Shown here: piece after piece, positions 15,367 to 24,777 of the stretch
Position numbering within the stretch: the first letter of the stretch is position 1
Layout: each line of letters opens with the position of its first letter
Origin: Clostridiales bacterium UBA6114
GTDB taxonomy: Bacteria; Bacillota; Clostridia; Oscillospirales; Butyricicoccaceae
DNA length: 64,000 bases
Reading direction: 5' to 3'
NCBI GenBank assembly: GCA_002423435.1
Contig: DIWE01000018.1
Span: 59,612 to 123,611, forward strand
The notes under the pieces: model-generated
Seen by the model: only the letters and a program-made list of their open reading frames with translations
What the model was told of the DNA's origin: nothing
Database searches by the model: none
Position numbers and translations under genes: made by a program

Positions 15367-16656
15367 TCAGGTGATGGTATAGCCCAAAAGACTCGGAAGG
15401 AACTCGGTCACCGCCGGCACAAAGGTGATCAGGAGCAAAACCGCTATAAGCGGTATGACAAACAGCGCCGTGTATTTCAGCGCACCGTTGAACGACGTGC
15501 CCGTCGCCTGACAGGCTACAAACAGCGACGGGGCCAGCGGCGGCGTGATCAGGCCGATGACCAGGTTGAACACGGCGATGACGCCCATCTGGACATAGCT
15601 CATTCCCATGGAGGTCGCAATCGACATCAGAAGGGGGCTCATCATGATGAGGATCTGCATGGAGCCCATAAAGCAGCCCATGACCAGCATGATCAGATTA
15701 AGAATGAGCAGGATGGCCACCTCGCTGTTGATCGTGCCGAGAACGCTGGTCAGGGAATCGAGGAGCCCGCTGGTTACGATCATCCAGTTAAAGATCAGGC
15801 CCGTCGCGCAAAGGGCCATGACCATAGCCGTGGACGACAGCGTTTCGCGCATGGCGCTGCGGAACATCTTAAAGTTGAGCTTCTTTAAAAAGAACGAGAG
15901 GATGATACAGTAGACCGCTGCGATCGCGCCACACTCGGAGGGGGTGAAGATTCCGAACATGATGCCGAATATCAGAATAGCCGGCCCGCCCAGGACGGGC
16001 AGGGCCTCCCGCGTCGCTTTGCCGCGCTCGCTCCAGGTGAATTTTCTGGTCCTCGGCGCGCGGATCTTGTAGGCCTTGATCAGGATCACGCAGAAGATCA
16101 TCATGAATACGCCCATCAGAATACCCGGAACCAGTCCGGCGATAAAAAGCGTAACCGTCGCGGTTGAGGACAGATAGCCCCAGATCAGCAGGTTGATGCT
16201 CGGCGGGATGATCGGACCGATGGTGGATGACGCCGCCGTAACGGCAACGGAGAAATTTTCATCGTAGCCCGCCTTGCGCATGGTTTGAATCTCGATGACG
16301 CCCAGGCCGCCCGCGTCCGCCAGGGCGGAGCCGGACATGCCGGCAAATATCATGCTGCCAAGAACGTTGGCGTGCGCCAGGCCTCCGGAGATATGGCCGA
16401 TCCACTTTTCGCAGAAGCTGAAGATCTTGTCCGTCATTCCCACGTGGTTCATATAGATGCCCACAAAGAGGAACGACGGGATGGCCATCATCGTGGAGTC
16501 CGCATAGGATTTAGAGAGCTTCTGCGCGAACATCAGCAGGCTTTCGCCCGTCGCCGCCGCATAACTCATGCTACCGGCTACGATGGAGAAGGAAACGGGC
16601 ACTTCAAAAAGCAGCAGCAGGACGAAAAGGACAAAGGCGATAACGGCGTTAATCAA
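15367..16656 (-). CDS. dctM: TRAP transporter large permease (DctM)
   Basis: 429 residues of about 12 hydrophobic helices; INAVIAFVLFVLLLLFEVPVSFSI at the start and IGPIIPPSINLLIWGYLS in the middle are DctM signatures. It forms the sodium-dependent transport channel with the small subunit. The start codon overlaps the end of the dctQ gene by 8 bases, showing tight coupling. Confidence 0.95.
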   Translation of the reverse strand: MINAVIAFVLFVLLLLFEVPVSFSIVAGSMSYAAATGESLLMFAQKLSKSYADSTMMAIPSFLFVGIYMNHVGMTDKIFSFCEKWIGHISGGLAHANVLGSMIFAGMSGSALADAGGLGVIEIQTMRKAGYDENFSVAVTAASSTIGPIIPPSINLLIWGYLSSTATVTLFIAGLVPGILMGVFMMIFCVILIKAYKIRAPRTRKFTWSERGKATREALPVLGGPAILIFGIMFGIFTPSECGAIAAVYCIILSFFLKKLNFKMFRSAMRETLSSTAMVMALCATGLIFNWMIVTSGLLDSLTSVLGTINSEVAILLILNLIMLVMGCFMGSMQILIMMSPLLMSIATSMGMSYVQMGVIAVFNLVIGLITPPLAPSLFVACQATGTSFNGALKYTALFVIPLIAVLLLITFVPAVTEFLPSLLGYTIT

Positions 16657-17224
16657 CGCTGATCCCCCCTTCCCCTTCTTCCACTTCAGGTGCGCCCAAC
16701 ATCAATTCGTCGTCGCGCACAAAGGCATACTCCAACAGGCGGAAGACGATGAGCAGGCACAAAAGCGCGCCCAGAACCATCATCGGAAGCGCATAGTAAT
16801 AAGCCCGGGGAAACGGCAGGCCGCCGACCGTGGCGCTCACAACCTGCAGATTGAACAGCGTAATGCCGCCTTGAAGCAGCACATACCCGAAAATAAACGC
16901 GATTGCGTAGATCACCACGTACACAACGACGTTCACCGCATGCGGCAATTTTTTCAAAAACACTTCGATCTTTGCGTGTTCGTTATTCCAAGTGACAACA
17001 ATAAAGCCGAGTGAGGACGACCACACCAGAAGCACAACCACGAATTCGTCGATTCCGTAAATCGGATTATTGAATACATAGCGCATAATAACCTGAAATG
17101 CGACCAGCGCAATCAGCGAGATCGTCATTACCGCCGCAACGTCATGTATAACCGACACCAAGGCATTTACGCCTTTCTCCGCTTTGCGGAACACCCGGAC
17201 CATTTTTGAATCTTTTTTGCTCAA
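16649..17224 (-). CDS. dctQ: TRAP transporter small permease (DctQ)
   Basis: 191 residues with four hydrophobic segments and the typical YGIDEFVVVLLVWSSSLG motif, ending in an acidic tail (EVEEGEGG). Preceded by an AAAGGAGGG site. The 180-base gap before it, after hyuB, contains a small GC-rich stem but no clear promoter, so it is probably co-transcribed with hyuAB. Confidence 0.9.
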   Translation of the reverse strand: MSKKDSKMVRVFRKAEKGVNALVSVIHDVAAVMTISLIALVAFQVIMRYVFNNPIYGIDEFVVVLLVWSSSLGFIVVTWNNEHAKIEVFLKKLPHAVNVVVYVVIYAIAFIFGYVLLQGGITLFNLQVVSATVGGLPFPRAYYYALPMMVLGALLCLLIVFRLLEYAFVRDDELMLGAPEVEEGEGGISVD

Positions 17225-17406
17225 GCAGAACCCTCCTTTTATTGTTGGATTGATCCGCGATTCTCGGACGGTTCAAAAAAAGGTGATTTGAGGAATCGAG
17301 CCGTTTGGCTTTCCCGCTTTTGCAAATCAGGCAATTGCCGGCAAAAGGGGAAGCGTCCAAAAAGCAATATCCGATTTCGCGGCACGATATTTACACGTAT
17401 GTACTT

Positions 17407-19161
17407 TTATCCGGCCTCCCGGGCAGCCTTTGTGCCTGCGGCGTCGACCCGGTATCCCCGGTCCCCGTCTTTCTCGACAATTACGCCGTAGTACCCCTTT
17501 GCCTCGTCAGGCGTGATCTTTGCTTCAATGACGTCCACCAGCACGGCGTCGACATCGCGCGTAAAGCCATTGCCATATCCGCCGCTGCCCGGCGTGATGA
17601 TGCTCAGCCGGTCCCCTTCATGCAGGTGGAGGTTGGTCACCTTGGAATCCAGCTTCTCCGGCTCCTGCCGTCCGGCACGGGTGAGCAGATACGCGCCGCA
17701 GGCGCCGCTTAAGCCGCCCCCGAGCCCCCACGGCGGAAAGATCTGACGATCGGCCAGCGCCGTGCACACGCAGTCGCTGAAGATCTTGAAGCGGCGCTCC
17801 ATGCCCAGGCCTCCGCGGTATTTTCCCGCGCCGCCGCTGCTTGTGCAAAGCTCATACTTCTCCACCATCAAAAGCGGAAATTCCATTTCGAGCGCCTCGA
17901 CGGGCAGGTTGGAGGTGTTTGTCATGTGCACGTGCACGCCGCTTAAGCCGTCCATGTCCGGGTGCGCGCCGGAGCCGCCGCCGATGGTTTCCATATAGAT
18001 CAGGTAGCGTTTTTTCTCCGTGTCGCCGCGGTCGTAACCGCCGAAGATCGCCGAGGTGCAGGAGCTGTTGCAGCACGCCATGGCTCGGTTGCCGACGATT
18101 GGGGCCAAGGCGCCGAAGATCACGTCGACAACGCGCTGGGCGGTGTCGATGCGCTCGCCCACGGGCGACGGGTACAGGCAGTTGATCAAAAGGCCGGGCT
18201 CCACCTTCACGTCAAAGGTTCTCGAAATCCCCACATTGGAGGGGACATCCGGGTCGATGAGCGTCTTCATGCAGTAAAACACCGTGGCCATCAGGCCGTT
18301 ATAGGTCAGGTTGATCGGCGAATCCACCTGCGGATTTGTTCCCGCGAAGTCGAAGCTCATGGAGTCGCCCTGCTTTTTCACCCTGACGGCGATTTTGGCG
18401 GGCTCCTTCGAAAAAACGCCGGCCGTATCCATGAAATCCTCAAAGTAATATTCCCCGTCCTTCAGTTTTGCAATGCCGGCGCGCAGTCGGCGCTCGGTAT
18501 ACTCCTCCAGCGCATACATGCACTCGACAAGCGTATCGCCCCACCGCTTATAGGCCTCCTCCAGCCTGCGGCGGCCGACGCGGTTGCCTGCGATCTGGGC
18601 CTGGATGTCGCCGTAGCGCTCATTCGGCGAGCGGCTATTGTCCATGATGAACTCCACAATGCGGGAATCCGCCTTGTCGTTTTCACAGATCTTGATCAGC
18701 GGAATGCGGAGCCCTTCCTCAAAAATGCTTACGGCGTCGCCGGGAATGGAGCCCGGAACCTTGCCGCCGATATCGCTGTGGTGTCCCAGATTGGCGATCC
18801 AGCCGATCAGCCTGCCGCCGCCGAAGACCGGCACGGCAATGGTGATGTCCGAAAGATGGGTGCCGCCGCCCTGATAGGGGTCGTTGCCGACGAACATATC
18901 GCCCGGGCGGATCTCCTCTCTGGGAAACTTCTTGTAAATCTCCGTGATGGTGGAAATCAGCGAGCCCAAGTGCATGGAAACATACTCTGCCTGCGCGATC
19001 AGGTTTCCGTCCGGATCGAACACGGCGGTGGAAATATCCCTGCGCTCCTTGATGTTGGTGGAGTAGGAGCTCTTGACAATCGCGACGCCGACCTCTTCCG
19101 CCACCGACAGCAAAAGATTGCCTATAATTTCAACCGTTACCGCATCAATCTTTTTCGCCAT
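17407..19161 (-). CDS. hyuB: Hydantoinase B/oxoprolinase family subunit (HyuB)
   Basis: About 584 residues. It opens MAKKIDAVTVEIIGNLLLSV, typical of HyuB, and contains MHLGSLISTITEIY, DMFVGNDPYQGGGTHLSD and IGWIANLGHHSDIGG, where conserved His and Asp residues line a metal site. With HyuA it forms an ATP-dependent ring-opening or carboxylating complex; relatives act on N-methylhydantoin, 5-oxoproline, caprolactam or acetone. I start at the ATG 19161 (GGGGTGA site upstream) rather than the longer frame from 19203. It overlaps the end of hyuA by 17 bases. Confidence 0.92.
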   Translation of the reverse strand: MAKKIDAVTVEIIGNLLLSVAEEVGVAIVKSSYSTNIKERRDISTAVFDPDGNLIAQAEYVSMHLGSLISTITEIYKKFPREEIRPGDMFVGNDPYQGGGTHLSDITIAVPVFGGGRLIGWIANLGHHSDIGGKVPGSIPGDAVSIFEEGLRIPLIKICENDKADSRIVEFIMDNSRSPNERYGDIQAQIAGNRVGRRRLEEAYKRWGDTLVECMYALEEYTERRLRAGIAKLKDGEYYFEDFMDTAGVFSKEPAKIAVRVKKQGDSMSFDFAGTNPQVDSPINLTYNGLMATVFYCMKTLIDPDVPSNVGISRTFDVKVEPGLLINCLYPSPVGERIDTAQRVVDVIFGALAPIVGNRAMACCNSSCTSAIFGGYDRGDTEKKRYLIYMETIGGGSGAHPDMDGLSGVHVHMTNTSNLPVEALEMEFPLLMVEKYELCTSSGGAGKYRGGLGMERRFKIFSDCVCTALADRQIFPPWGLGGGLSGACGAYLLTRAGRQEPEKLDSKVTNLHLHEGDRLSIITPGSGGYGNGFTRDVDAVLVDVIEAKITPDEAKGYYGVIVEKDGDRGYRVDAAGTKAAREAG

Positions 19162-21220
19162 GCTCTTCACCCCCATAAACTGCCAGAAGATTGTAAAAGC
19201 CATCCATATGCGCCGACCAGGCGGGCGGAATGACGGACGTGGAATCCATCTGCTCGATGATTGCGGGGCCTTTCATGGTGCAGCCGGGCACGATATCCTT
19301 CCGTTGATAGACCTTGGTCAAAATACGTGCGCTTTCCCCGTCGAAACGGACCATTCTCTCCTCAACCGGCGCCGGAGGCGCCGCGCCGGGAATTTCGGGG
19401 ACTGCCGAAAGCGTGGGCTTTTGGATCTCGCCGACGGAGCTCACGCGATAGTTTACCATCTGAATGCCCGTTTTTTCGTTAAAGTATCCGTAGGAACGGT
19501 TATGCTCGCTGTGGAAGGCCGCGATCATGTCCGACAGCGCTTTCTCCGACATGGAACAGTCCACTTCGACGGGGATCTCGTAGTTCTGGTGCTCATAGCG
19601 GCACTCGACGCTGCACGTAAAGCTCCTGTGCCCGGGGGCGATATGCTCTTTATCGAGCAGCATATTGCCTTCGGCAATCAGCTGCGCAAAAATCGCTCTC
19701 ACGCGCTCCAGGTTTTCAGGAACCGCCGGCATAATATTGGAACGGATGCCGTCAAACCGCGTGTCGGCCATGAGCAGGCCGAGCGAGCAGAGCGTCCCGG
19801 GCGACGGCGGGATCAGCACGCGGGAGATTCCGATCTCGCGGGCGATCTCGCAGGCATGCAGCGGGCCGGCCCCGCCGAACGTCATCAGCGTAAACTCGCG
19901 CGGGTCGTATCCGCGTTCGACGGAAACCACGCGCACGGCGCGGATCATGTTGGAGTTTACCACGGAAATGATGCCCGCGGCCGCGTCCTCCAGATTCAGC
20001 GAGGATTTCGCGCAAATTTCTTTCTCAATGACCGCCTGCGCAAGCGAACGGTCGACCTCCATCCTGCCGCCGAGAATTTTTTTCCGGTTTAACTTGCCGA
20101 GGATGATATTGGCGTCGGTGACCGTGGGCTTTTCCCCTCCGCGCATATAGCACGCCGGGCCGGGCGTCGCGCCGGCGCTCCGCGGGCCGACCTTCAGCGC
20201 GCCGCCGGAATCGATGGCGGCGATCGAGCCACCGCCCGCGCCCACGGTGACGATATCGATCATCGGAATCCGGCAGGGATATCCTTCGACCAGCCTTTCG
20301 TTCGACAGCTGCGCCTTTTTGTCTTCGATCAGGCTGATGTCCGCGCTGGTGCCTCCCATATCGAAGGTGATGATCTTGTCCACGCCGCACTGGATCCCGA
20401 TATAGATCGCGCCGACGACGCCCGCGCTCGGGCCGGAAACCGCAGTGCGGATCGGGCAGTCGATGGTTTCGGCGATGGAAATGACCGAGCCGTTGGACTG
20501 GGTGACATAGGGGGCGACCCTGACCCCGGCTTTTTGCACGGAGCGTTCAAAGTTGTGCACGTATTTCTCCATCACCGGTCCCAAATAGGCGTTTAACACC
20601 GTGGTGCTCATGCGGGAGTATTCGCGGAATTCCGGGACCAGCTCGTGCGAGACCGATATGTATGCCTCCGGATATTCCTCCCGCACGATCTCCTTGATGC
20701 GTTTTTCATGCTTTGGCTCGATAAATGAGAACAGCGTGCAGATCGCGATGGTCTCCACCTCCTGCGCCCTGAAATAGCGCGCGACCCGTCGGACCTCTTC
20801 CTCGTTCAGCTTCGTTTCGATCCGCCCGTCATAAAGAATCCGCTCCTCCACCTCGCACTCAAGGCCCGGCGGAATCAGCCGCTCCGGCTTCTGGCGGCGC
20901 AGATCGTAAAGGGACGGGCGCTTCTGGCGGCCGATTTCCATCAGATGCTTAAAGCCCTTGGTCGTGATCAGGCCCAGCCTGCCGCCGCGCTTTTCAATCA
21001 GCGCGTTTGTGGCCACCGTGGTGCCGTGCGCCAGATATCCGACGTCTTCCGGCGCGATGCAACGCTCGGTCAGGATGCTGACGATTCCGCCGACAATCGC
21101 TTTCGAGGGGTCTTCCGGGGTGGAGCTGTACTTGTAATGCGACAGTTCGGAAGTCTCCGTGTCGAATATCGAGAAGTCTGTAAAAGTCCCCCCGACATCC
21201 ACTCCAATCATGTAACTCAT
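19145..21220 (-). CDS. hyuA: Hydantoinase A/oxoprolinase family ATPase subunit (HyuA)
   Basis: 691 residues. The actin-fold ATPase begins MSYMIGVDVGGTFTDFSIFD. It continues with YLAHGTTVATNALIEKRGG, the central ITFDMGGTSADISLIED phosphate-binding loop, and TFGGAGPLHACEIAREIG near the end of the catalytic part. The subunit supplies ATP hydrolysis for opening a cyclic amide or activating a carbonyl in partnership with HyuB. It is the promoter-proximal gene of a minus-strand operon hyuA-hyuB-dctQ-dctM-dctP-OCD-SDR-btpA-SDR. The exact substrate cannot be told from sequence because hydantoinase, oxoprolinase and acetone-carboxylase types share these motifs. Confidence 0.92.
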   Translation of the reverse strand: MSYMIGVDVGGTFTDFSIFDTETSELSHYKYSSTPEDPSKAIVGGIVSILTERCIAPEDVGYLAHGTTVATNALIEKRGGRLGLITTKGFKHLMEIGRQKRPSLYDLRRQKPERLIPPGLECEVEERILYDGRIETKLNEEEVRRVARYFRAQEVETIAICTLFSFIEPKHEKRIKEIVREEYPEAYISVSHELVPEFREYSRMSTTVLNAYLGPVMEKYVHNFERSVQKAGVRVAPYVTQSNGSVISIAETIDCPIRTAVSGPSAGVVGAIYIGIQCGVDKIITFDMGGTSADISLIEDKKAQLSNERLVEGYPCRIPMIDIVTVGAGGGSIAAIDSGGALKVGPRSAGATPGPACYMRGGEKPTVTDANIILGKLNRKKILGGRMEVDRSLAQAVIEKEICAKSSLNLEDAAAGIISVVNSNMIRAVRVVSVERGYDPREFTLMTFGGAGPLHACEIAREIGISRVLIPPSPGTLCSLGLLMADTRFDGIRSNIMPAVPENLERVRAIFAQLIAEGNMLLDKEHIAPGHRSFTCSVECRYEHQNYEIPVEVDCSMSEKALSDMIAAFHSEHNRSYGYFNEKTGIQMVNYRVSSVGEIQKPTLSAVPEIPGAAPPAPVEERMVRFDGESARILTKVYQRKDIVPGCTMKGPAIIEQMDSTSVIPPAWSAHMDGFYNLLAVYGGEEHGEKD

Positions 21221-21340
21221 ACGTCCACTCTTTTCCTTCTTTCTCTATTTTTTACTTGCAGGTATTTACATAAAAACAGATTTTTGATTCGGAGAATCCA
21301 TTTTTTTGAAAAAACAGTATATATTTTGAAATTTTGTATC

Positions 21341-21370
21341 ATTATAGCACGCCAAATAATTCACTGTCAA
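21341..21370 (-). promoter_or_regulatory. Promoter of the hyuA operon
   Basis: On the minus strand TTGACA (21370-21365), an 18-base spacer and TATAAT (21346-21341), about 120 bases before the hyuA start. A shared TCATTTTGATT motif lies 11 bases upstream of the -35 box. Confidence 0.78.
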
Positions 21371-21381
21371 TTCTAAATAGC

Positions 21382-21393
21382 TCATTTTGATTC
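21382..21393. promoter_or_regulatory. TCATTTTGATTY operator motif, hyuA copy
   Basis: TCATTTTGATTC, the same 11-base core as at 23017 and 23162. Its position upstream of the -35 box would suit an activator or a looping repressor. Confidence 0.5.
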
Positions 21394-21487
21394 ATCGATT
21401 TGCACAAATATTTCATGTATGGATCAAAACATTTCATTTCCGCCGTTGTCCAATTTCCTGTGGTTCACTTGCGCACGGCTGCGCCAG

Positions 21488-22987
21488 TTATATCGCATGA
21501 AAAAGGGAAAGGGCATCCAACGCTTTCTCAAAGCGCGCAAACTTGTGTTCATACAGCGCTTTTCTGCCGCGGTCGGGCTCATACCTGCCGGCCACCCTTG
21601 TCATGGCGGAGATGGCGTCGTGTGCGTCTGCAAACCGGCCGCACGCCATTCCCGCACCCATCGCCGCGCCCATCGCGCTCTGCTCGCTGCCCCGCAGCAC
21701 TTCCACCGGGACCTGCAGCACATCGCAGAACATCTGCGCCCACACGGAAGACCGCGACGCGCCGCCGGAGAATCTGGCGCACGCGTATCTGCGCCAGTCG
21801 CCGCCGGTCAGCCTCTTCACATGAAACATCGTGGAAAACGCGACGCCTTCATATACGGCCTGCATCAGATGATCCCGGGTGTGGCAGCCGCTTAAGTTGA
21901 AAAACGCGCCCTTTGAATTCGGGTTGGTCGCCGACGCGTACAGATACGGAATAAACAGCACGTCGCCGTCCTCCGGCTTCATTTGGCGCAGGACGTCATC
22001 GCATCGCAGATACGCCTCATGTCTTAAATCCCCTTTCTTCTCGGCAAAGTTGCGCACGAACCAGTCGAAATTGCTTGCAGACGTCGGGCTTGAATCCTCC
22101 ACGACGTAATAGCCGGGCAAATAGCCGACGGTGTTTGAAAATTTACCGAATCCGCTCTCAAGATCGGTCGTGATATACTCATTGATCGACCACGTGCCCG
22201 CGATCAGGCACAGCGTCTTATCGTCGCCGACGCCGCTCGCGAGCGCCCCCGCGTCGATATCGAAATATCCGCCCGCCACCGGCGTTCCTTCCGCGAGGCC
22301 GGTGAGCGCCGCCGCCTCGCGGCTGACGCGCCCCGTGATATCCGTCGAGCCCACAAACGGCGGCGCCATATGAAAATATTCTTCGATGCCCAAAAGCCGG
22401 AAAATTTCCCTGTCATATTGCCGCGTCTTGATGTTCATCAGGCAGCCGGAGGAGGCGTCCGTGATTTCCGCGCAAATTTCTCCCGTCAGCTTTGCCCGAA
22501 TAAAATCTTTGATTGAAAGCGTGTATTTCGCGCGTCGGAGCACCTCCGGCATGTGGTCGCGGAACCATGGCAAGAGCGCCGCCGGCTGGGCGGCCCAGAG
22601 GTTTTGATAGGTGTACCTGTAAACCGCGGCCTCGGTCCCGTCTTTTTGCCAGCGGTCGAGGTAACCGCTCGCGCGCGAGTCCGTCGAGACGATACAGTTA
22701 TAAACCGCCTCGCCCCGCGCATCCACAAAGCAGGCGCCGTTTCCGTACCCGGTCAGGCCGATCGCGGCGATTTCACCGCCCCGAATCCCCGCGTTCGAAA
22801 GCGCCTGGCGGATCGCCTGGACATTCGCGCGCCAGACATCCTCCGCTCTTCGCTCCGTCATGCCGGGTTTCGGCATGATCAGCGGCAGACGGCGGGAGCC
22901 GACCCCGGCTTCGTTTCCTTTTTCATCGTAAATCGCGCATTTGATCATGGAGCCTCCGTTGTCGATCCCCATGAGATATGTACCCAT
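21488..22987 (-). CDS. FGGY carbohydrate kinase, L-xylulokinase-like
   Basis: 499 residues from the ATG at 22987 (GGGAGGAAAG just upstream), beginning MGTYLMGIDNGGSMIKCAIYD. Motifs along the chain (GMTERRAEDVWRANVQAIR, SIKDFIRAKLTGEICAE, GTPVAGGYFDIDAGALASG, GTWSINEYIT, YEGVAFSTMFHVKRL, FSGGASRSSVWAQMFCDVL) match the LyxK clade as I recall it. LyxK phosphorylates L-xylulose to L-xylulose 5-phosphate. An epimerase pair encoded on the other strand could carry the product into the pentose phosphate pathway. It reads divergently from that operon but shares an operator motif. Confidence 0.85.
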   Translation of the reverse strand: MGTYLMGIDNGGSMIKCAIYDEKGNEAGVGSRRLPLIMPKPGMTERRAEDVWRANVQAIRQALSNAGIRGGEIAAIGLTGYGNGACFVDARGEAVYNCIVSTDSRASGYLDRWQKDGTEAAVYRYTYQNLWAAQPAALLPWFRDHMPEVLRRAKYTLSIKDFIRAKLTGEICAEITDASSGCLMNIKTRQYDREIFRLLGIEEYFHMAPPFVGSTDITGRVSREAAALTGLAEGTPVAGGYFDIDAGALASGVGDDKTLCLIAGTWSINEYITTDLESGFGKFSNTVGYLPGYYVVEDSSPTSASNFDWFVRNFAEKKGDLRHEAYLRCDDVLRQMKPEDGDVLFIPYLYASATNPNSKGAFFNLSGCHTRDHLMQAVYEGVAFSTMFHVKRLTGGDWRRYACARFSGGASRSSVWAQMFCDVLQVPVEVLRGSEQSAMGAAMGAGMACGRFADAHDAISAMTRVAGRYEPDRGRKALYEHKFARFEKALDALSLFHAI

Positions 22988-23016
22988 GCTCTTTCCTCCC
23001 GTTGTTGATTCTTGAA

Positions 23017-23028
23017 TCATTTTGATTT
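23017..23028. promoter_or_regulatory. TCATTTTGATTY operator motif, L-xylulokinase copy
   Basis: TCATTTTGATTT lies just downstream of the -10 box of the minus-strand kinase promoter, a typical repressor site. Identical over 12 bases to the copy at 23162. Confidence 0.55.
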
Positions 23029-23039
23029 CTTTTTGATGT

Positions 23040-23068
23040 ATTTTAACACTATTTGCATTTTATTTCAA
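23040..23068 (-). promoter_or_regulatory. Promoter of the L-xylulokinase-like gene
   Basis: On the minus strand TTGAAA (23068-23063), a 17-base spacer and TAAAAT (23045-23040), about 55 bases before the start codon. Confidence 0.68.
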
Positions 23069-23105
23069 TAATAATACATGTTTTTACATTTTTTTCTTTG
23101 AAATA

Positions 23106-23134
23106 TTGACATCATTCCCTCCATATTCTATAAT
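23106..23134 (+). promoter_or_regulatory. Promoter of the plus-strand pentulose operon
   Basis: TTGACA (23106-23111), a 17-base spacer and TATAAT (23129-23134) on the plus strand, about 100 bases before the kinase start at 23237. Divergent from the promoter at 23040-23068. Confidence 0.82.
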
Positions 23135-23158
23135 AAATATGCTTGCGCTGGTTTTTTT

Positions 23159-23183
23159 GATTCATTTTGATTTAAAATGAATC
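23159..23183. promoter_or_regulatory. Palindromic operator of the pentulose operon
   Basis: Perfect 10-base arms GATTCATTTT and AAAATGAATC around a 5-base centre, about 20 bases after the expected transcription start. It includes the TCATTTTGATTT motif seen at two other promoters. Position and symmetry point to a repressor operator. Confidence 0.65.
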
Positions 23184-23236
23184 GTTTATATGCCGTTTTG
23201 GTACGGCGAGGCTGCATACACGGGAGGCGAACGGTG

Positions 23237-24739
23237 ATGGCATACTATGCGCTTGGAATCGACATCGGCACCACTTCGGTAAAGACGCTGCTTTTGTCCT
23301 CGGACGGCCATATCGCGGACGAGGAAAGCGCCCAGCATGATTTGATCTCGATGCATGTGGGATGGGCGGAGGAAAACGCGGCGGACTGGTGGAACAACAC
23401 CTTAAAGACCGTCCGGGAAATCATAAAACGAAACCCGGACAAGCTGCGGCGCATCGCGTCAATCGGCGTAAGCGGCATGGTGCCGGCCATCGTCATGCTG
23501 GACAAGGACGGAAAGGTCCAGCGCAACACGATCCAGCAGAACGACGCCAGGGCGATTGACCAGATCGCGCGTGTCAAGGGAGCGCTCGATCAGGACGTGC
23601 TGTTTCGGCGCACAGGCGGAAAAACCAACCAGCAGCACGTCATTCCCCGGCTTCTCTGGGTAAAAGAGAACGAGCCTCAGGTCTGGGAGCGGACCGACTG
23701 CGTGCTCGGCTCCTACGACTATATCGTGTTCATGCTCACGGGCGCCCGTTCCATAGAAGTAAACTGGGCCGTGGAAAGCGGAATGTACGATATCCGCGCC
23801 GGGGAATGGATCGCACCGTATCTCGAAGAGTTTGATATTTCCCCTGCGCTTTTCCCCGCGGTGAGTCCCTCGATGTCCTTTGTCGGCAAGGTAAGCCGTG
23901 AAGCCTCCGCCGCCACCGGGCTGCCCGCGGGCATTCCGGTCATCGCCGGTTCCGCCGACCACGTGGCCTCCACCCTTGCGGCCGGGATCGTCGACGAGGG
24001 CGACCTGCTCATCAAATTCGGCGGCGCGGGGGACATCCTCTACTGCGTTAGGGACCTTTACATAAACGAGCGGCTGTTTTTCGACTACCACATCGTCCCG
24101 GACCGCTATCTTTTAAACGGCTGCATGGCCGCGAGCGGTTCTCTGGTCAAATGGTTTACAAACGACATCCTTGAATGCTCCTCGCCCGACACGTTCAAGC
24201 AGCTGGACGACGAGGCGGCCAAGGTTCCGCCCGCATCCGACGGCCTGATCATCCTGCCCTATTTTATCGGTGAAAAAACGCCGATCTTCGACCCTACGGC
24301 CCGCGGGGTATTTTTCGGGCTGACGCTTTCGCATCAGCGTCCGGCGATATTCCGCGCCATTTTGGAATCGGTCATCTATGGTTTCCGCCATCATATCGAC
24401 GTGCTGGCCGAAAGCGGCTTAAGTCCCTTGCACATCTATGCCACAAACGGCGGCGCGAAGAGCAGGTTCTGGTGCCAGATCGCGGCGGACATCCTCGGGC
24501 AGACCGTCAAATCCTTCCCGTCTCATCCCGGCTCCGCGCTCGGAGTGGCGTTTTTGGCCGGCATGGCGGCCGGCTTGTTCCGGGATTGGCAGGAGATTCA
24601 CCGGTTCCTCGATCATTACCGGGTTTTCGAGCCCGATCCGCGAAACCACGAGATCTACAACCGTTCCTATCGGATCTACCGCGATTTGTACCGCCGGAAT
24701 CGGGACGGCTTTGCGGACATCCGCCGGCTATACTCCTGA
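23237..24739 (+). CDS. FGGY carbohydrate kinase (xylulokinase-like)
   Basis: 500 residues from MAYYALGIDIGTTSVKTLLL, chosen for the GGGAGG site upstream; the longer frame from 23177 would start inside the operator region. Further FGGY motifs are GVSGMVPAIVMLD, SYDYIVFMLTG, GIPVIAGSADHVASTLAAG, the GGAGD phosphate loop and YATNGGAKSRFWCQIAADILG. FGGY kinases phosphorylate pentuloses, hexuloses, polyols or aldonates. It is the first gene of a seven-gene plus-strand operon and therefore probably commits the sugar substrate. Its relation to the second, divergent FGGY kinase is unclear; they may handle different ketoses. Confidence 0.9.
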   Translation: MAYYALGIDIGTTSVKTLLLSSDGHIADEESAQHDLISMHVGWAEENAADWWNNTLKTVREIIKRNPDKLRRIASIGVSGMVPAIVMLDKDGKVQRNTIQQNDARAIDQIARVKGALDQDVLFRRTGGKTNQQHVIPRLLWVKENEPQVWERTDCVLGSYDYIVFMLTGARSIEVNWAVESGMYDIRAGEWIAPYLEEFDISPALFPAVSPSMSFVGKVSREASAATGLPAGIPVIAGSADHVASTLAAGIVDEGDLLIKFGGAGDILYCVRDLYINERLFFDYHIVPDRYLLNGCMAASGSLVKWFTNDILECSSPDTFKQLDDEAAKVPPASDGLIILPYFIGEKTPIFDPTARGVFFGLTLSHQRPAIFRAILESVIYGFRHHIDVLAESGLSPLHIYATNGGAKSRFWCQIAADILGQTVKSFPSHPGSALGVAFLAGMAAGLFRDWQEIHRFLDHYRVFEPDPRNHEIYNRSYRIYRDLYRRNRDGFADIRRLYS

Positions 24740-24777
24740 CGGCCGCCGGAATTTTTCAGCGCAAGGGAGAAAAGGAT

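Noticed and set aside
17962..19233. 423-codon plus-strand open frame opposite hyuB
   Set aside because: No recognisable domain; the minus frame matches HyuB along its whole length.
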